Source of the DNA: Lachnotalea glycerini
GTDB taxonomy: Bacteria > Bacillota > Clostridia > Lachnospirales > Lachnospiraceae
Assembly (NCBI RefSeq): GCF_003201285.1
Contig: NZ_QICS01000011.1
Span: 1 to 64,000 of the forward strand
Reading direction: 5' to 3'
DNA: 64,000 nt
Under the pieces are notes generated by a model that was not told the origin of the DNA, made no database searches, and worked only from the letters and a program-made list of their open reading frames with translations. A program made the translations under genes and the position numbers. Position 1 is the first letter of the stretch. Each line of letters starts with the position of its first letter. Positions 28,607 to 36,297 of this stretch are shown in pieces.

Positions 28607-28759
28607 GTGGCAGATAATAAAAAAAATATTGTATTAAGAGTAGAACCTGAATTTCACCAGAAAGTAAAATTATATGTAACAATGAACAATACTACGCTTC
28701 AAGAGTATATAGTGAGTTTGATTAAAGAAGATTTAGCAGCAAACAAAAAAGAAAAATAA
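28607..28759 (+). CDS. Small ribbon-helix-helix-like protein
   Basis: A 50-aa protein with a GTG start and TTAGGAG upstream. The sequence NIVLRVEPEFHQKVKLYV then TLQEYIVSLIKEDL fits the strand-helix-helix pattern of Arc/ParG-type DNA-binding proteins. It sits 15 bases before the RepA-type gene and after the iteron-like repeats, as partition or copy-control proteins do. Confidence 0.7.
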   Translation: MADNKKNIVLRVEPEFHQKVKLYVTMNNTTLQEYIVSLIKEDLAANKKEK

Positions 28760-28774
28760 TGGAGGTAGTAGTAA

Positions 28775-29234
28775 ATGGCTAGAAAGAAATTTCAGACAGC
28801 TACCGACCAAAGACATTTTGTAATGTTATATCATGACTTTTTAGAAAGTGATTTATTAAAGACTTCTTATGAAAAAATGCTTTTTATCGCACTAAAGAAG
28901 TTTGCAGATTCTAAAAATCAATGCTTTCCTAGCTTAAACAAGCTATCTGAAATTAGTTTATGAGCAAAAAAAGGTACAAACTACATTAAAGAAATTAGAA
29001 GAAATGGGAATTATATCTATTCAAAAGAGAAATAGAGCTGATGGTGGATATAGTAGTAACAATTATATTCTATATGATTTCCATGAAATGTGGGGAGCTG
29101 GCAACCAAGAAGAAGTGGCACAAGCAATAGAAAAAATTGACATACAAAAAGCTACAGAGCTATTGCAAAATAATGGATTCAAAGTAATAAAAAAAGAGAG
29201 CCTTGAAGAAGCTACCGACCAAAGTAATACTTAA
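28775..29234 (+). pseudogene. N-terminal part of a RepA-type replication protein, frameshifted and truncated
   Basis: ATG at 28775 with GGAGG upstream. The N-terminal winged-HTH replication domain (YHDFLESDLLKTSYEKML, ALKKFADSKNQCFPSLNKLS) runs into TGA at 28961. The conserved continuation resumes one base out of frame (EQKKVQTTLKKLEEMGIISI, starting at 28962), so a single-base insertion breaks the gene. It then ends at 29234 where the protein normally continues for well over 100 residues. The C-terminal DUF6017 part lies at 25490-25822. Its end abuts the truncated HD gene, marking a rearrangement junction. Confidence 0.75.
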
Positions 29235-29500
29235 CCATGACTGGCGGTTGCATGAATGATACTTTCTTCTACACCATGCTCTCTCATAAGCTCTTGACTC
29301 TTGATGCAATGCTCGTTTGGATACTGTTCAAAATCCAAGTCATGTAACAGTCCTACGATGCCCCAGAATTCTTCTTCTTTTTCATAACCTAATTTACGTG
29401 CAAAATATTTCATGGTCTGTTCCACAACTTGTGCATGTTCTAAGTGAAATTCTTCCTTATTATATTGGTTTAAAAGGTTCCAAGCTTCTTCTTTGTTCAT
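29231..29500 (-). pseudogene. HD-domain hydrolase, C-terminally truncated
   Basis: Eighty-nine residues from the ATG at 29500, which has GGAAAGG nine bases upstream. HD-domain metal ligands are visible (EHAQVVEQT, GLLHDLDFEQYPNEH, ATASHG), but the frame stops immediately after ASHG, where family members (usually about 170-190 aa) go on. The break coincides with the end of the RepA fragment on the opposite strand, so rearrangement cut off the 3' end. Such HD proteins often accompany metNIQ in clostridia, and this one follows metQ on the same strand. Catalysis is probably lost. Confidence 0.7.
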
Positions 29501-29538
29501 TTGATTCATCCTTTCCAATTTATATTGATTATGCTTGA

Positions 29539-29580
29539 ATGAGGGTCTTCTTAAGCAATCCAGCATAAGAATACCCTCAT
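29539..29580. terminator. Hairpin between metQ and the HD gene
   Basis: ATGAGGGT, mismatch, TTCTTA, loop, TAAGAA, mismatch, ACCCTCAT. A strong stem without a clear T tract; may stop or reduce read-through from metNIQ. Confidence 0.55.
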
Positions 29581-29592
29581 ATTATAATCAAT

Positions 29593-30420
29593 TTAGAATA
29601 CAGGCACAACTGCTCCATCGTAGTTATCTTGGATAAACTTACGTACTTCCTCACTTTGTAAGGCCTTAACAAGTGCCTGAATCTTTTCATCGTTTTCATG
29701 TCCTGCATTGACTGCAAGAATATTTGCATAGGTGCTTGCTGCCAGTGAGTCTGCACTTTCTACCGCCAATGCATCAGATACACTTAAGCCGCCTTGAATG
29801 GCATAGTTTCCATTGATACAAGCAATGTCCACATCACTCAATGCACGAGCGATCTGTGCTGCTTCTATTTCTTCTATTTCTAAATTAAGCGGATTCTCTT
29901 CAATGTCAAGTACCGTAGCTGTCAGTCCTGCATCTTTTTTAAGTGTAATCAATCCTTGCGCCTCTAATAATAAAAGGGCTCTTGCTTCATTTGATGTATC
30001 ATTCGGGATTGCTACCTTTGCACCCTCTGCCAAGTCTGAAATACTGCTTGTTTTTCCTGCATAGATTCCAAATGGTTCAAAATGAATGGAGGCCGCTGAT
30101 ACCATATTGGTTTTATTTTCTTGGTTAAAATCATCCAGATATGGCTGATGCTGAAAATAATTTGCATCAAGTTCTCCATCATTTAAAGCCGTGTTTGGCA
30201 ATACATAGTCATTGTATTCTACAATTTCCAAAGTATAACCTTCCTGTGCCAATACATCTTTTACTTGCTCTAATATCTCTGCATGAGGTGTAATTCCTGC
30301 TCCAACAACGATAGTTTTGTCATCACTTTCCTTACCCTCTGCTTTTGAGCAGCCTGCTAATCCAAAAGTGACTGTGATAATCGCTAATAATAAAATGATA
30401 GACGTTATTCTTTTTTTCAT
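29593..30420 (-). CDS. metQ: Methionine ABC transporter substrate-binding lipoprotein
   Basis: A 275-aa NLPA-family lipoprotein. The signal peptide ends in the lipobox LAGC, so Cys near residue 24 should be lipidated and anchor the protein outside the membrane. The characteristic GAGITPHAEILEQV, FQHQPYLDDFN and the NGNYAIQGG loop are present. Last gene of the metN-metI-metQ operon. Family members bind L-methionine, and some also D-methionine or other sulfur amino acids. Confidence 0.95.
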   Translation of the reverse strand: MKKRITSIILLLAIITVTFGLAGCSKAEGKESDDKTIVVGAGITPHAEILEQVKDVLAQEGYTLEIVEYNDYVLPNTALNDGELDANYFQHQPYLDDFNQENKTNMVSAASIHFEPFGIYAGKTSSISDLAEGAKVAIPNDTSNEARALLLLEAQGLITLKKDAGLTATVLDIEENPLNLEIEEIEAAQIARALSDVDIACINGNYAIQGGLSVSDALAVESADSLAASTYANILAVNAGHENDEKIQALVKALQSEEVRKFIQDNYDGAVVPVF

Positions 30421-30441
30421 AATTTTCCTCTCCTTCTTGCT

Positions 30442-31110
30442 TTATGAATTTTTTATTCTCTTATCGGTCTTATTGGCAAGCTTCATTCCAATTTCCTGAA
30501 AGATTTGCACAATAATAACGAGTAAAGCCACCGTAATAAACATAATATTGGTTTGGTAACGGTAATAGCCATAATTAACCGCTATGGCACCAAGTCCACC
30601 GCCTCCGACAAAGCCTGCCATCGCAGAATAACCTAATATTGTAGTGATAGCAATGGTACAGCCAATCATTAAAGATGGTCTTGCCTCCGGCAAAAGCACG
30701 TTCCAAATAATCTGTAATGGACTAGATCCCATCGCCAACGCAGCTTCGATAACACCTGCATCTACCTCCTTTAGGGAGGATTGAACCATTCTTGCTATAA
30801 ACGGGGCGGCTGCCACCACTAAAGGTACAATGGTTGCATTAGAACCAATCGTTGTTCCGACCACTGCTTTTGTAAACGGTAAAATCGCTACCAGTAATAT
30901 GATAAAAGGAATGGAACGTGCTAAGTTGACAATGATACCTAATATCATATTAATCGGTTTACATTCCCATACTCCGTTTTTATCAGTGATGAACAAAATC
31001 ACACCGACCGGTATTCCAAGTAAATATGAAAAAACGGTTGATAGTACTGTCATATATAGTGTTTCTTTTATGCCCTCTAAAAGTAATGGCAATAGCTGAT
31101 TAAATTCCAT
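30442..31110 (-). CDS. metI: Methionine ABC transporter permease
   Basis: A 222-aa permease with about five membrane helices and the ATPase-contact EAA loop (AALAMGSSPLQIIWNVLLPEA). Its start overlaps the metN stop by 11 bases, indicating translational coupling. Standard MetI length. Confidence 0.95.
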   Translation of the reverse strand: MEFNQLLPLLLEGIKETLYMTVLSTVFSYLLGIPVGVILFITDKNGVWECKPINMILGIIVNLARSIPFIILLVAILPFTKAVVGTTIGSNATIVPLVVAAAPFIARMVQSSLKEVDAGVIEAALAMGSSPLQIIWNVLLPEARPSLMIGCTIAITTILGYSAMAGFVGGGGLGAIAVNYGYYRYQTNIMFITVALLVIIVQIFQEIGMKLANKTDKRIKNS

Positions 31111-32101
31111 TTACATCACTCTCCTCATAATTTATTCCAATTGAATCCAGGTAGTTTTTGACTCTTGCAATCGCTAACTCATCATCCGGAAGCTGCAATA
31201 ACATTTGTCCAAAGGCCTTTCCGCCGACATCTTCTGTACTGGCTCCTAATATATTGACCATGGTCTGACATTTTAGTACAAGATTTGCAATAACGGGTTC
31301 AAACGAGGACTGCCCATCAAATGCAAGACGAACAATTCTTTTTCCCTGAAGACTTGCGATGCCTTTATTTTTGGGTAAAATCAGCTCCTGTGCAATTCTA
31401 GATTTCGGTGACAGGAATATATCCTTTACCTCACCCGTTTCAACTACACAACCCTGATCAAGAACTGCAACTTGATTACATATTTGCTCTACAACTTTCA
31501 TTTCATGTGTGATTACTACTATCGTAACTCCCATGCTTTCATTTATGCTCTTTAGCAAATCCAGAATAGAACGTGTCGTATTAGGATCCAGCGCACTGGT
31601 AGCTTCATCGCATAACAATACCTGTGGGTCAGTCGCAAGTGCTCTTGCAATGGCAACTCTTTGTTTTTGCCCTCCTGAGAGCTGTGACGGATAATTGTTC
31701 ATCCTATCCTCCAGTCCGACCAGCTTTAATAGCTTCTCAGCCTTTATCATAGCTTCCTTTTTGGAAACTCCCGCTATTTCAAGAGGATAGCAGACATTTC
31801 TTATTGCATTTCTTTGTTCAAGCAAATTAAATTGCTGAAAAATCATGCCTATTTTTTCTCTTTCTTTTCTTAGTTGTTTGGGGGGTAGAGCAGTTAATTC
31901 AATATTGTTTAGAAAAATTTTACCTTTCGTTGGCCTTTCTAACAGATTGATACAACGTACCAGAGTAGATTTTCCCGCCCCTGACAAACCGATAATTCCA
32001 AATATACTTCCATCCTCAATTGTCAGGTTGATATGTGAAACAGCCTTAATTTTATCTTTTGAAGTTTGAAAGGCTTTGCTTACATTCTCAATTCGTATCA
32101 T
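31100..32101 (-). CDS. metN: Methionine ABC transporter ATPase
   Basis: A 333-aa ATPase from the ATG at 32101, chosen because AAGGAG lies six bases upstream (an ATG at 32125 has none). Walker A GLSGAGKST, signature LSGGQKQRVAIARAL, Walker B LLCDEATSALDP, H-loop VITHEM. A C-terminal NIL (ferredoxin-like) domain follows, which in E. coli MetN binds methionine and inhibits transport. First gene of the operon, preceded by an attenuator-like leader. Confidence 0.96.
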   Translation of the reverse strand: MIRIENVSKAFQTSKDKIKAVSHINLTIEDGSIFGIIGLSGAGKSTLVRCINLLERPTKGKIFLNNIELTALPPKQLRKEREKIGMIFQQFNLLEQRNAIRNVCYPLEIAGVSKKEAMIKAEKLLKLVGLEDRMNNYPSQLSGGQKQRVAIARALATDPQVLLCDEATSALDPNTTRSILDLLKSINESMGVTIVVITHEMKVVEQICNQVAVLDQGCVVETGEVKDIFLSPKSRIAQELILPKNKGIASLQGKRIVRLAFDGQSSFEPVIANLVLKCQTMVNILGASTEDVGGKAFGQMLLQLPDDELAIARVKNYLDSIGINYEESDVNGI

Positions 32102-32180
32102 CTTTTTCTCCTTCTTATCTATCATAATAGAGTATAGTTTATCATTTTATCGGAAAACCTGCATCTACTATTTTTCGACA

Positions 32181-32289
32181 GTGTACCTGTGGCACTTTAA
32201 CTATCAATCCTCACTAATGAGGGCCGCAGGTACTTTTCGCGCCATATGCTGTTACGCAGTGACATTTTTCTCTTGCATTCGTGCGCATC
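32181..32289 (-). repeat. Structured intergenic repeat, copy 2 (metN leader)
   Basis: Related to 23013-23121. Conserved blocks include TACCTGCGG, GTCACTGCGTAAC and GCACGAATGCAAG on the minus strand. The inner hairpin is CCTCA-ctaa-TGAGG, where copy 1 has CTCCT/AGGAG, so the stem is kept while its sequence changes. It lies between an intrinsic terminator and metN, exactly as copy 1 lies between the T-box terminator and aspS. Confidence 0.75.
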
Positions 32290-32316
32290 TTCAGTAATCT
32301 TTTTTGTCTATTCTAT

Positions 32317-32353
32317 AAAAAAAAACAGGCAGCTGATACGTTGCGCCTGTTTT
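32317..32353 (-). terminator. Intrinsic terminator in the metN leader
   Basis: Minus strand AAAACAGGC, inner pairing, GCCTGTTTT and a run of T ending in TTTTTATAG. It stands 47 bases after the leader-peptide stop and about 215 bases before metN, so it must be read through for metNIQ expression. It is the candidate regulated terminator. Confidence 0.88.
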
Positions 32354-32399
32354 CTCTGCTTATCTATTTAAGATTAAGTAGTCATAGGGAATATCTATC

Positions 32400-32501
32400 T
32401 CATATAGAAAACCGATTTAAGCGCACTTGGTGATGCATCATATAACACATGCATTTATTTAGACAACACATCATTTTGTTGCTCGTTTTTACTGTACGCA
32501 T
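32400..32501 (-). CDS. Met/Cys-rich leader peptide of metNIQ (33 aa)
   Basis: ATG at 32501 with AAAAGGAG nine bases upstream. The peptide begins MRTVKTSNK, contains the run MMCCLNKCMCYMMHH (residues 10-24: five Met, four Cys, two His), and ends at TGA 32402-32400. An extended -10 promoter lies upstream, and a strong intrinsic terminator then metNIQ lie downstream. Clustered codons for the sulfur amino acids just before a terminator is the hallmark of ribosome-mediated attenuation, as in trp and his leaders. I know of no described case of this form for metNIQ in clostridia; the mechanism is inference. Confidence 0.72.
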   Translation of the reverse strand: MRTVKTSNKMMCCLNKCMCYMMHHQVRLNRFSI

Positions 32502-32534
32502 AATCGTTTTCTCCTTTTCATTTTAATATGTTAC

Positions 32535-32544
32535 ATTATATCAA
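32535..32544 (-). promoter_or_regulatory. Extended -10 promoter of the metNIQ leader
   Basis: TTGATATAAT on the minus strand (TG-n-TATAAT), about 34 bases before the leader-peptide ATG. The -35 is weak, which suggests activation, perhaps by the adjacent LysR protein. Confidence 0.6.
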
Positions 32545-32625
32545 ACCTTTTTAGAATATACTAATACGTAAATTTAATAATCGGGTATAGGTAAAAACTA
32601 TACCTAAAATTTTTTAATTTAAATC

Positions 32626-33531
32626 TTATAGAACAAATTTACTGTATTTTCTTAATTCTTCAATATAAATTTCACCTAAGCTGCTTATATTCGATCTCTT
32701 TCTCTTTATATAACCAATTCTCATTTTCTGACTTTCTAACAGTGGCACAGCCTTATAATCATCTCCGTTTAGCTCCTCACAAATTATTCCACAGCAAAGT
32801 GTATATCCATTTAATCCAACCATAAGATTAAGCATGGTTGCTCTGTCATCTGCCTTAATAATCCTCTTGTATTCATAGGTACTCAGCACTTCTTCTGAAA
32901 GATAAAAAGAATTGTTTTTTCCTTGCTCAAATGCCAGGCAAGGATACTCCTCAAGCTCTTTCATAGCAATTTGCTCCTGCTGTGCCAATGGATGCTCTCC
33001 CCATAGATATACATACGTGTCACATTGAAACAACTCTGTAAATTCAAGACTGTTTTCTCTTAATATCTTCTTCATTACCTGCTCATTAAAATCATTGAGA
33101 TATAATACTCCTAATTCACTCTTGAAATTTTTAACATTTTCAATAACCTCATAGGTTTTTGTTTCATGTACCGCAAATTCGTATTCTTCCATTCCTGCCT
33201 TTTTTACCACCTCTACAAATGCTTTGACTGCAAAGGTATAATGCTGCATGGAAACGCTGAATTTCTTCTTTGACTTTTTCTCAATGTATTTATTCTCTAA
33301 AAGCTGGTACTGATCGGCTACCTGTCTTGCATAGCCTAGGAACTCCTCTCCTTCCGGCGTAATTACAATGCCACGGTTGGAACGGTAAAATATATCAATT
33401 CCGATTTCTGCTTCTAATTCTTTCATCGTTCCTGACAGACTCGGCTGAGAAATAAAGAGCCTCTTAGCCGCCTCATTCATCGAGCCACAGTCTGCAATCA
33501 TAATTGCATATCTTAATTGTTGTAATGTCAT
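32626..33531 (-). CDS. LysR-family transcriptional regulator
   Basis: About 301 aa from the ATG at 33531 (AGAGGTGA just upstream; a start 12 codons earlier has no ribosome site). The N-terminal winged HTH (MTLQQLRYAIMIADCGSMNE, RLFISQPSLSGTMKELE) and two-lobe inducer domain are complete. It lies directly upstream of the metN leader on the same strand. LysR regulators of sulfur metabolism (CysB, CysL, MetR types) often sense pathway intermediates; a role in metNIQ control is inferred from position and the weak -35. Confidence 0.92.
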   Translation of the reverse strand: MTLQQLRYAIMIADCGSMNEAAKRLFISQPSLSGTMKELEAEIGIDIFYRSNRGIVITPEGEEFLGYARQVADQYQLLENKYIEKKSKKKFSVSMQHYTFAVKAFVEVVKKAGMEEYEFAVHETKTYEVIENVKNFKSELGVLYLNDFNEQVMKKILRENSLEFTELFQCDTYVYLWGEHPLAQQEQIAMKELEEYPCLAFEQGKNNSFYLSEEVLSTYEYKRIIKADDRATMLNLMVGLNGYTLCCGIICEELNGDDYKAVPLLESQKMRIGYIKRKRSNISSLGEIYIEELRKYSKFVL

Positions 33532-33634
33532 AGATTCACCTCTTTCAAAATAAAAACTTTCCCCCACTCAATACTATAATAGATAATTTACTGAAAATAG
33601 TCTATGATAAATATCTCATTTATAATATTATTTT

Positions 33635-34360
33635 CTACATTCCAATGAATTCTTTAAAATCTTTTATGTAATTTCTGCTAATTGGTATAGTAAATTTGGA
33701 ATTTATTAAAATAGCTTGCAACGTATTGTTATACCAAGGTGTTATTTGTTCTATATAATTCACATTAATAATAAAGCATCTATGACATTTGAAGAAGAAA
33801 TTATTTGCAGTTAATCTATCATCCCAGTATTTTAAAGTATGATTACAAGTAAAAATTTCATCCTCTTTTGTAATAATGATTGTTTTCCCTTCCTCCGAAG
33901 AAAAGAAATATATATTAGATAGATCAATCAGGAAGATTTTTTCCTCTTTATATGCTGCAATTTTGGAGTTAAAGGTTAATTTTTTTTTGCTGCTGTTTAT
34001 CTTTTCTTTCACTGATCGTGTTTGAATCAGATTTTCTAATTCGTTTACCTGTATTGGTATTGTAATATACAAAATACTGTTTTTCTTTAACCATTCTTTT
34101 CTTTTATCTTTACTGCTTAAGAGTAAAATAATTACAAAAGGGTGATTTTGTTTTTGATATATATTAGATATTACTACACTATAATAATTATAAAAATCAA
34201 TATCCCATAAGATAATATCCGATTTTTGTCTTATCTGTGCATTACTCAAAAATACTGAATTATTACAATATTCATCTATAACAATATTATCATCTTGTAA
34301 TGTTTGTTTTAATTTATCATTTACACATATTTCTTGTGAAATGACAGTAATTTTAAGCAT
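33635..34360 (-). CDS. LytTR-family regulator with a degenerate receiver
   Basis: About 241 aa from the ATG at 34360 (GGGAGCGG upstream; an earlier start at 34381 lacks one). The receiver-like N-terminal part has one plausible Asp in ILWDIDFYNY but lacks the usual N-terminal acidic pair (LKITVISQEI instead), so phosphorylation is doubtful. The C-terminal half is a LytTR domain (NNFFFKCHRCFIINVNYIEQ). No kinase gene is adjacent. It is divergent from three unknown genes at 34616-36204, its likely targets. Confidence 0.82.
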   Translation of the reverse strand: MLKITVISQEICVNDKLKQTLQDDNIVIDEYCNNSVFLSNAQIRQKSDIILWDIDFYNYYSVVISNIYQKQNHPFVIILLLSSKDKRKEWLKKNSILYITIPIQVNELENLIQTRSVKEKINSSKKKLTFNSKIAAYKEEKIFLIDLSNIYFFSSEEGKTIIITKEDEIFTCNHTLKYWDDRLTANNFFFKCHRCFIINVNYIEQITPWYNNTLQAILINSKFTIPISRNYIKDFKEFIGM

Positions 34361-34562
34361 ATGAACCGCTCCCTTTATCATAAATTTTAAAATTAGTTTC
34401 CCATAATATAAAAGTTCTTACAATCTGGCACACCAACGATAAACCGAAAAGATTTTCAACGACATATAATGAATTTTAAATCGGTATATTGCATTTAACC
34501 GTAAATTCAGAATGATACAAGCTTATAAGGCTATAACTAATATTACAATATTGTTCATGTCA

Positions 34563-34574
34563 TTCACGCGTGAA
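34563..34574. promoter_or_regulatory. 12-bp palindrome upstream of the unknown operon
   Basis: TTCACGCGTGAA, perfect, 42 bases before the 34616 start. GC-rich against the local AT background; possible operator. Confidence 0.4.
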
Positions 34575-34615
34575 ATAACCTATTTTGAATAAAAGATAGA
34601 AAAGGAGATATTTTT

Positions 34616-35230
34616 ATGGAAACGAATTTTAAAATTTTTAATGATGGTATTTCTTTAAATGCAGAATCTAACAGAGTTCTCGTTTATTTAAAGCCGGAGG
34701 CTGATGAAAATATTATATCTTGTGCCTGGCAATCAGTGACTCCTCAGATTGGAGGGTCTGTAACTTTGCCAACAATCAATAATACAATTTCTGCTATGAT
34801 TGAAGCAGATAGATATGTAACGGCTGAGCAAGTAATTCCTCTGCAATCAATATCTAAAATTATAGGCGAAACCCCTGCTGACATTAGATTAAGTGAGCCT
34901 GTTAAGGATAATAAATTATCTAATGAGTTATGCTATATTGAAAATAATTCCAGTGTAAAAAGTTTGAAAGCAATCTGGTGTCTGAATCATAATCCTGTAT
35001 GTAAATCAAAGGAAAATTTGTTAAACACTGACAAGTCAACCTTTAAGCTTGAGAATAACCTCTATTTAACCGTAGGAAGTAAAGTAAAAGGTGAGAATTT
35101 TGAGGTTCAGACTTGGACAGCTTTAAAAACAATTCCAATTCCAAACAGCTTAAAAAGTGCTGATATTCACGTAACTCTTGATCCTATAAGTAATACACCT
35201 ATCTTTACAATAACCAATCAAAAATATTAA
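34616..35230 (+). CDS. Unknown protein, LytTR-linked (paralogue 1)
   Basis: A 204-aa protein I do not recognise. AAAGGAGAT precedes the ATG. No signal peptide or membrane helix is visible. Composition and spacing (FKIFNDGISLNAESNRVLVY; WQSVTPQIGGSVTLPTI; LENNLYLTVGSKVKGENFEV; VTLDPISNTPIFTITN) suggest alternating beta strands, perhaps a beta-sandwich. It aligns along its length with the next gene: LYLTVG/LFLSIG and DPISNTPIFT/LVDNKPVFN occupy equivalent places. First gene after the divergent LytTR regulator. Confidence 0.75.
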   Translation: METNFKIFNDGISLNAESNRVLVYLKPEADENIISCAWQSVTPQIGGSVTLPTINNTISAMIEADRYVTAEQVIPLQSISKIIGETPADIRLSEPVKDNKLSNELCYIENNSSVKSLKAIWCLNHNPVCKSKENLLNTDKSTFKLENNLYLTVGSKVKGENFEVQTWTALKTIPIPNSLKSADIHVTLDPISNTPIFTITNQKY

Positions 35231-35245
35231 AAAGAATTAAATATC

Positions 35246-35287
35246 AGGAGGCAGGTATCTACAGGTTTCAATTAATCTGTAGATACC
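35246..35287 (+). promoter_or_regulatory. Hairpin inserted between Shine-Dalgarno and start codon
   Basis: AGGAGG (35246-35251), CA, then an 11-bp perfect stem GGTATCTACAG/CTGTAGATACC (35254-35264 with 35277-35287, 12-base loop), then GATATTA and ATG at 35295. In linear form the spacing is 43 bases, far too long. If the hairpin forms, the bases outside it give a spacing of nine, which is ideal. Confidence 0.7.
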
Positions 35288-35294
35288 GATATTA

Positions 35295-35918
35295 ATGAAA
35301 ATAATATTAAGAAACAATAATATTGAGGAATTATCTAATCAATATTTGATGTATGTAATAATAATTAACAGTCAGGATAACTTTGTATTTCCAATAACAA
35401 AAAGCAATAAGCTTAATATTCCAGTTCAAGGTCAAGCCGAGATAGAATTGGATTTTAACAAGGTTATTTCTGTTGCAAAGTATAAGACAATAGCCGGTCA
35501 GATCTGTATCAATAGCAATTACTTGCTGCCCAAAGCTGAGTATACTATTGTAAGGAAAGACAAGGTTTTGGAATTTAGTGAAGCCAATCATGTTGATAAT
35601 CTAAAGGATAATGAAATATCGATAGTAAATCAAACAGATATCAATTTGGAACTATCTTTCAAAATAAACGATTATTATACCTTTGCAAGCTTAAATTGTC
35701 CTTTAATGCCAAAACAAACGACAACAATAGAGCTTCGTAAAAGCTTATTCTTAAGCATTGGAAACACGGATTATATTGATATTAACGCTTTAATAGACAA
35801 CATGCGAAACGACTATACAACCTGGGAGAAAATTGATTTGAAAAATGAAAAGAATTTAGAAATATGTTGTGAACTAGTTGATAATAAGCCGGTTTTCAAT
35901 GAATGCAAAGAATCATAA
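35295..35918 (+). CDS. Unknown protein, LytTR-linked (paralogue 2)
   Basis: A 207-aa protein of unknown function. It is predicted rich in beta strands (YLMYVIIINSQDNFVFPIT; LNIPVQGQAEIELDFN; SLFLSIGN), without signal peptide or membrane helix. Distantly related to the preceding gene, chiefly over the C-terminal half. No ribosome site lies directly before the ATG; the nearest AGGAGG is upstream of a hairpin that could bring it into range. Probably co-transcribed with 34616. Confidence 0.75.
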   Translation: MKIILRNNNIEELSNQYLMYVIIINSQDNFVFPITKSNKLNIPVQGQAEIELDFNKVISVAKYKTIAGQICINSNYLLPKAEYTIVRKDKVLEFSEANHVDNLKDNEISIVNQTDINLELSFKINDYYTFASLNCPLMPKQTTTIELRKSLFLSIGNTDYIDINALIDNMRNDYTTWEKIDLKNEKNLEICCELVDNKPVFNECKES

Positions 35919-36015
35919 ACGTATCGATTGAATTAGGTATGTAGCATTTAATCTTCCATCAATATTTATATAGCATTATAAAAAATATAAAATTATTATG
36001 AAAGGAGATAATATT

Positions 36016-36204
36016 ATGTTTATGAGCTGTAAATGTATATTCGGTCAACGCGAACAATATTATCACAGAGAAAAAGGAACGAGTACTCAGAAGGATTTTA
36101 TTGCGGATGCCAAAAAAGATATGAATCCTAATAATCCTGAGGATGTTGAAGTTAGAAATATAAAAATAATTAAAAAGCCAAATCAAAATTCTCATCTAAT
36201 TTAG
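36016..36204 (+). CDS. Small hypothetical protein (62 aa)
   Basis: ATG at 36016 with AAAGGAGAT six bases upstream; an ATG at 35998 is in frame but overlaps that ribosome site. The hydrophilic protein starts MFMSCKCIFGQ, with two cysteines close together, and is charged thereafter (DFIADAKKDMNPNNPEDVEV). No family recognised. Last gene of the LytTR-linked group, ending at a strong terminator. Confidence 0.6.
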   Translation: MFMSCKCIFGQREQYYHREKGTSTQKDFIADAKKDMNPNNPEDVEVRNIKIIKKPNQNSHLI

Positions 36205-36215
36205 CAGCTATATTA

Positions 36216-36270
36216 AACAGAGAAGCTGTAAAAAACGTACTAATTATGTTCGTTTTTCACAGCTTCTGTT
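36216..36270. terminator. Strong bidirectional terminator
   Basis: AGAAGCTGT, A, AAAAACG, loop, CGTTTTT, C, ACAGCTTCT (arms 36221-36237 and 36251-36267), extended by AACAG/CTGTT. Serves the small gene (plus) and the GH43 gene (minus). Confidence 0.88.
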
Positions 36271-36297
36271 TCTATATCTGCTCAAGCTTTCTTTATT

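Noticed and set aside
32102-32625. SAM riboswitch (S-box) controlling metNIQ
   Set aside because: The conserved S-box core was not found on either strand; the leader instead contains a Met/Cys-rich ORF and terminator.
34361-34615. LytTR binding direct repeats before the unknown operon
   Set aside because: Short ACCG-like matches exist, but no pair with the proper one-turn or two-turn spacing was convincing.
35959-36195. 78-aa minus-strand frame opposite the small 62-aa gene
   Set aside because: The plus-strand gene has AAAGGAGAT and ends at a terminator; the minus frame has neither.
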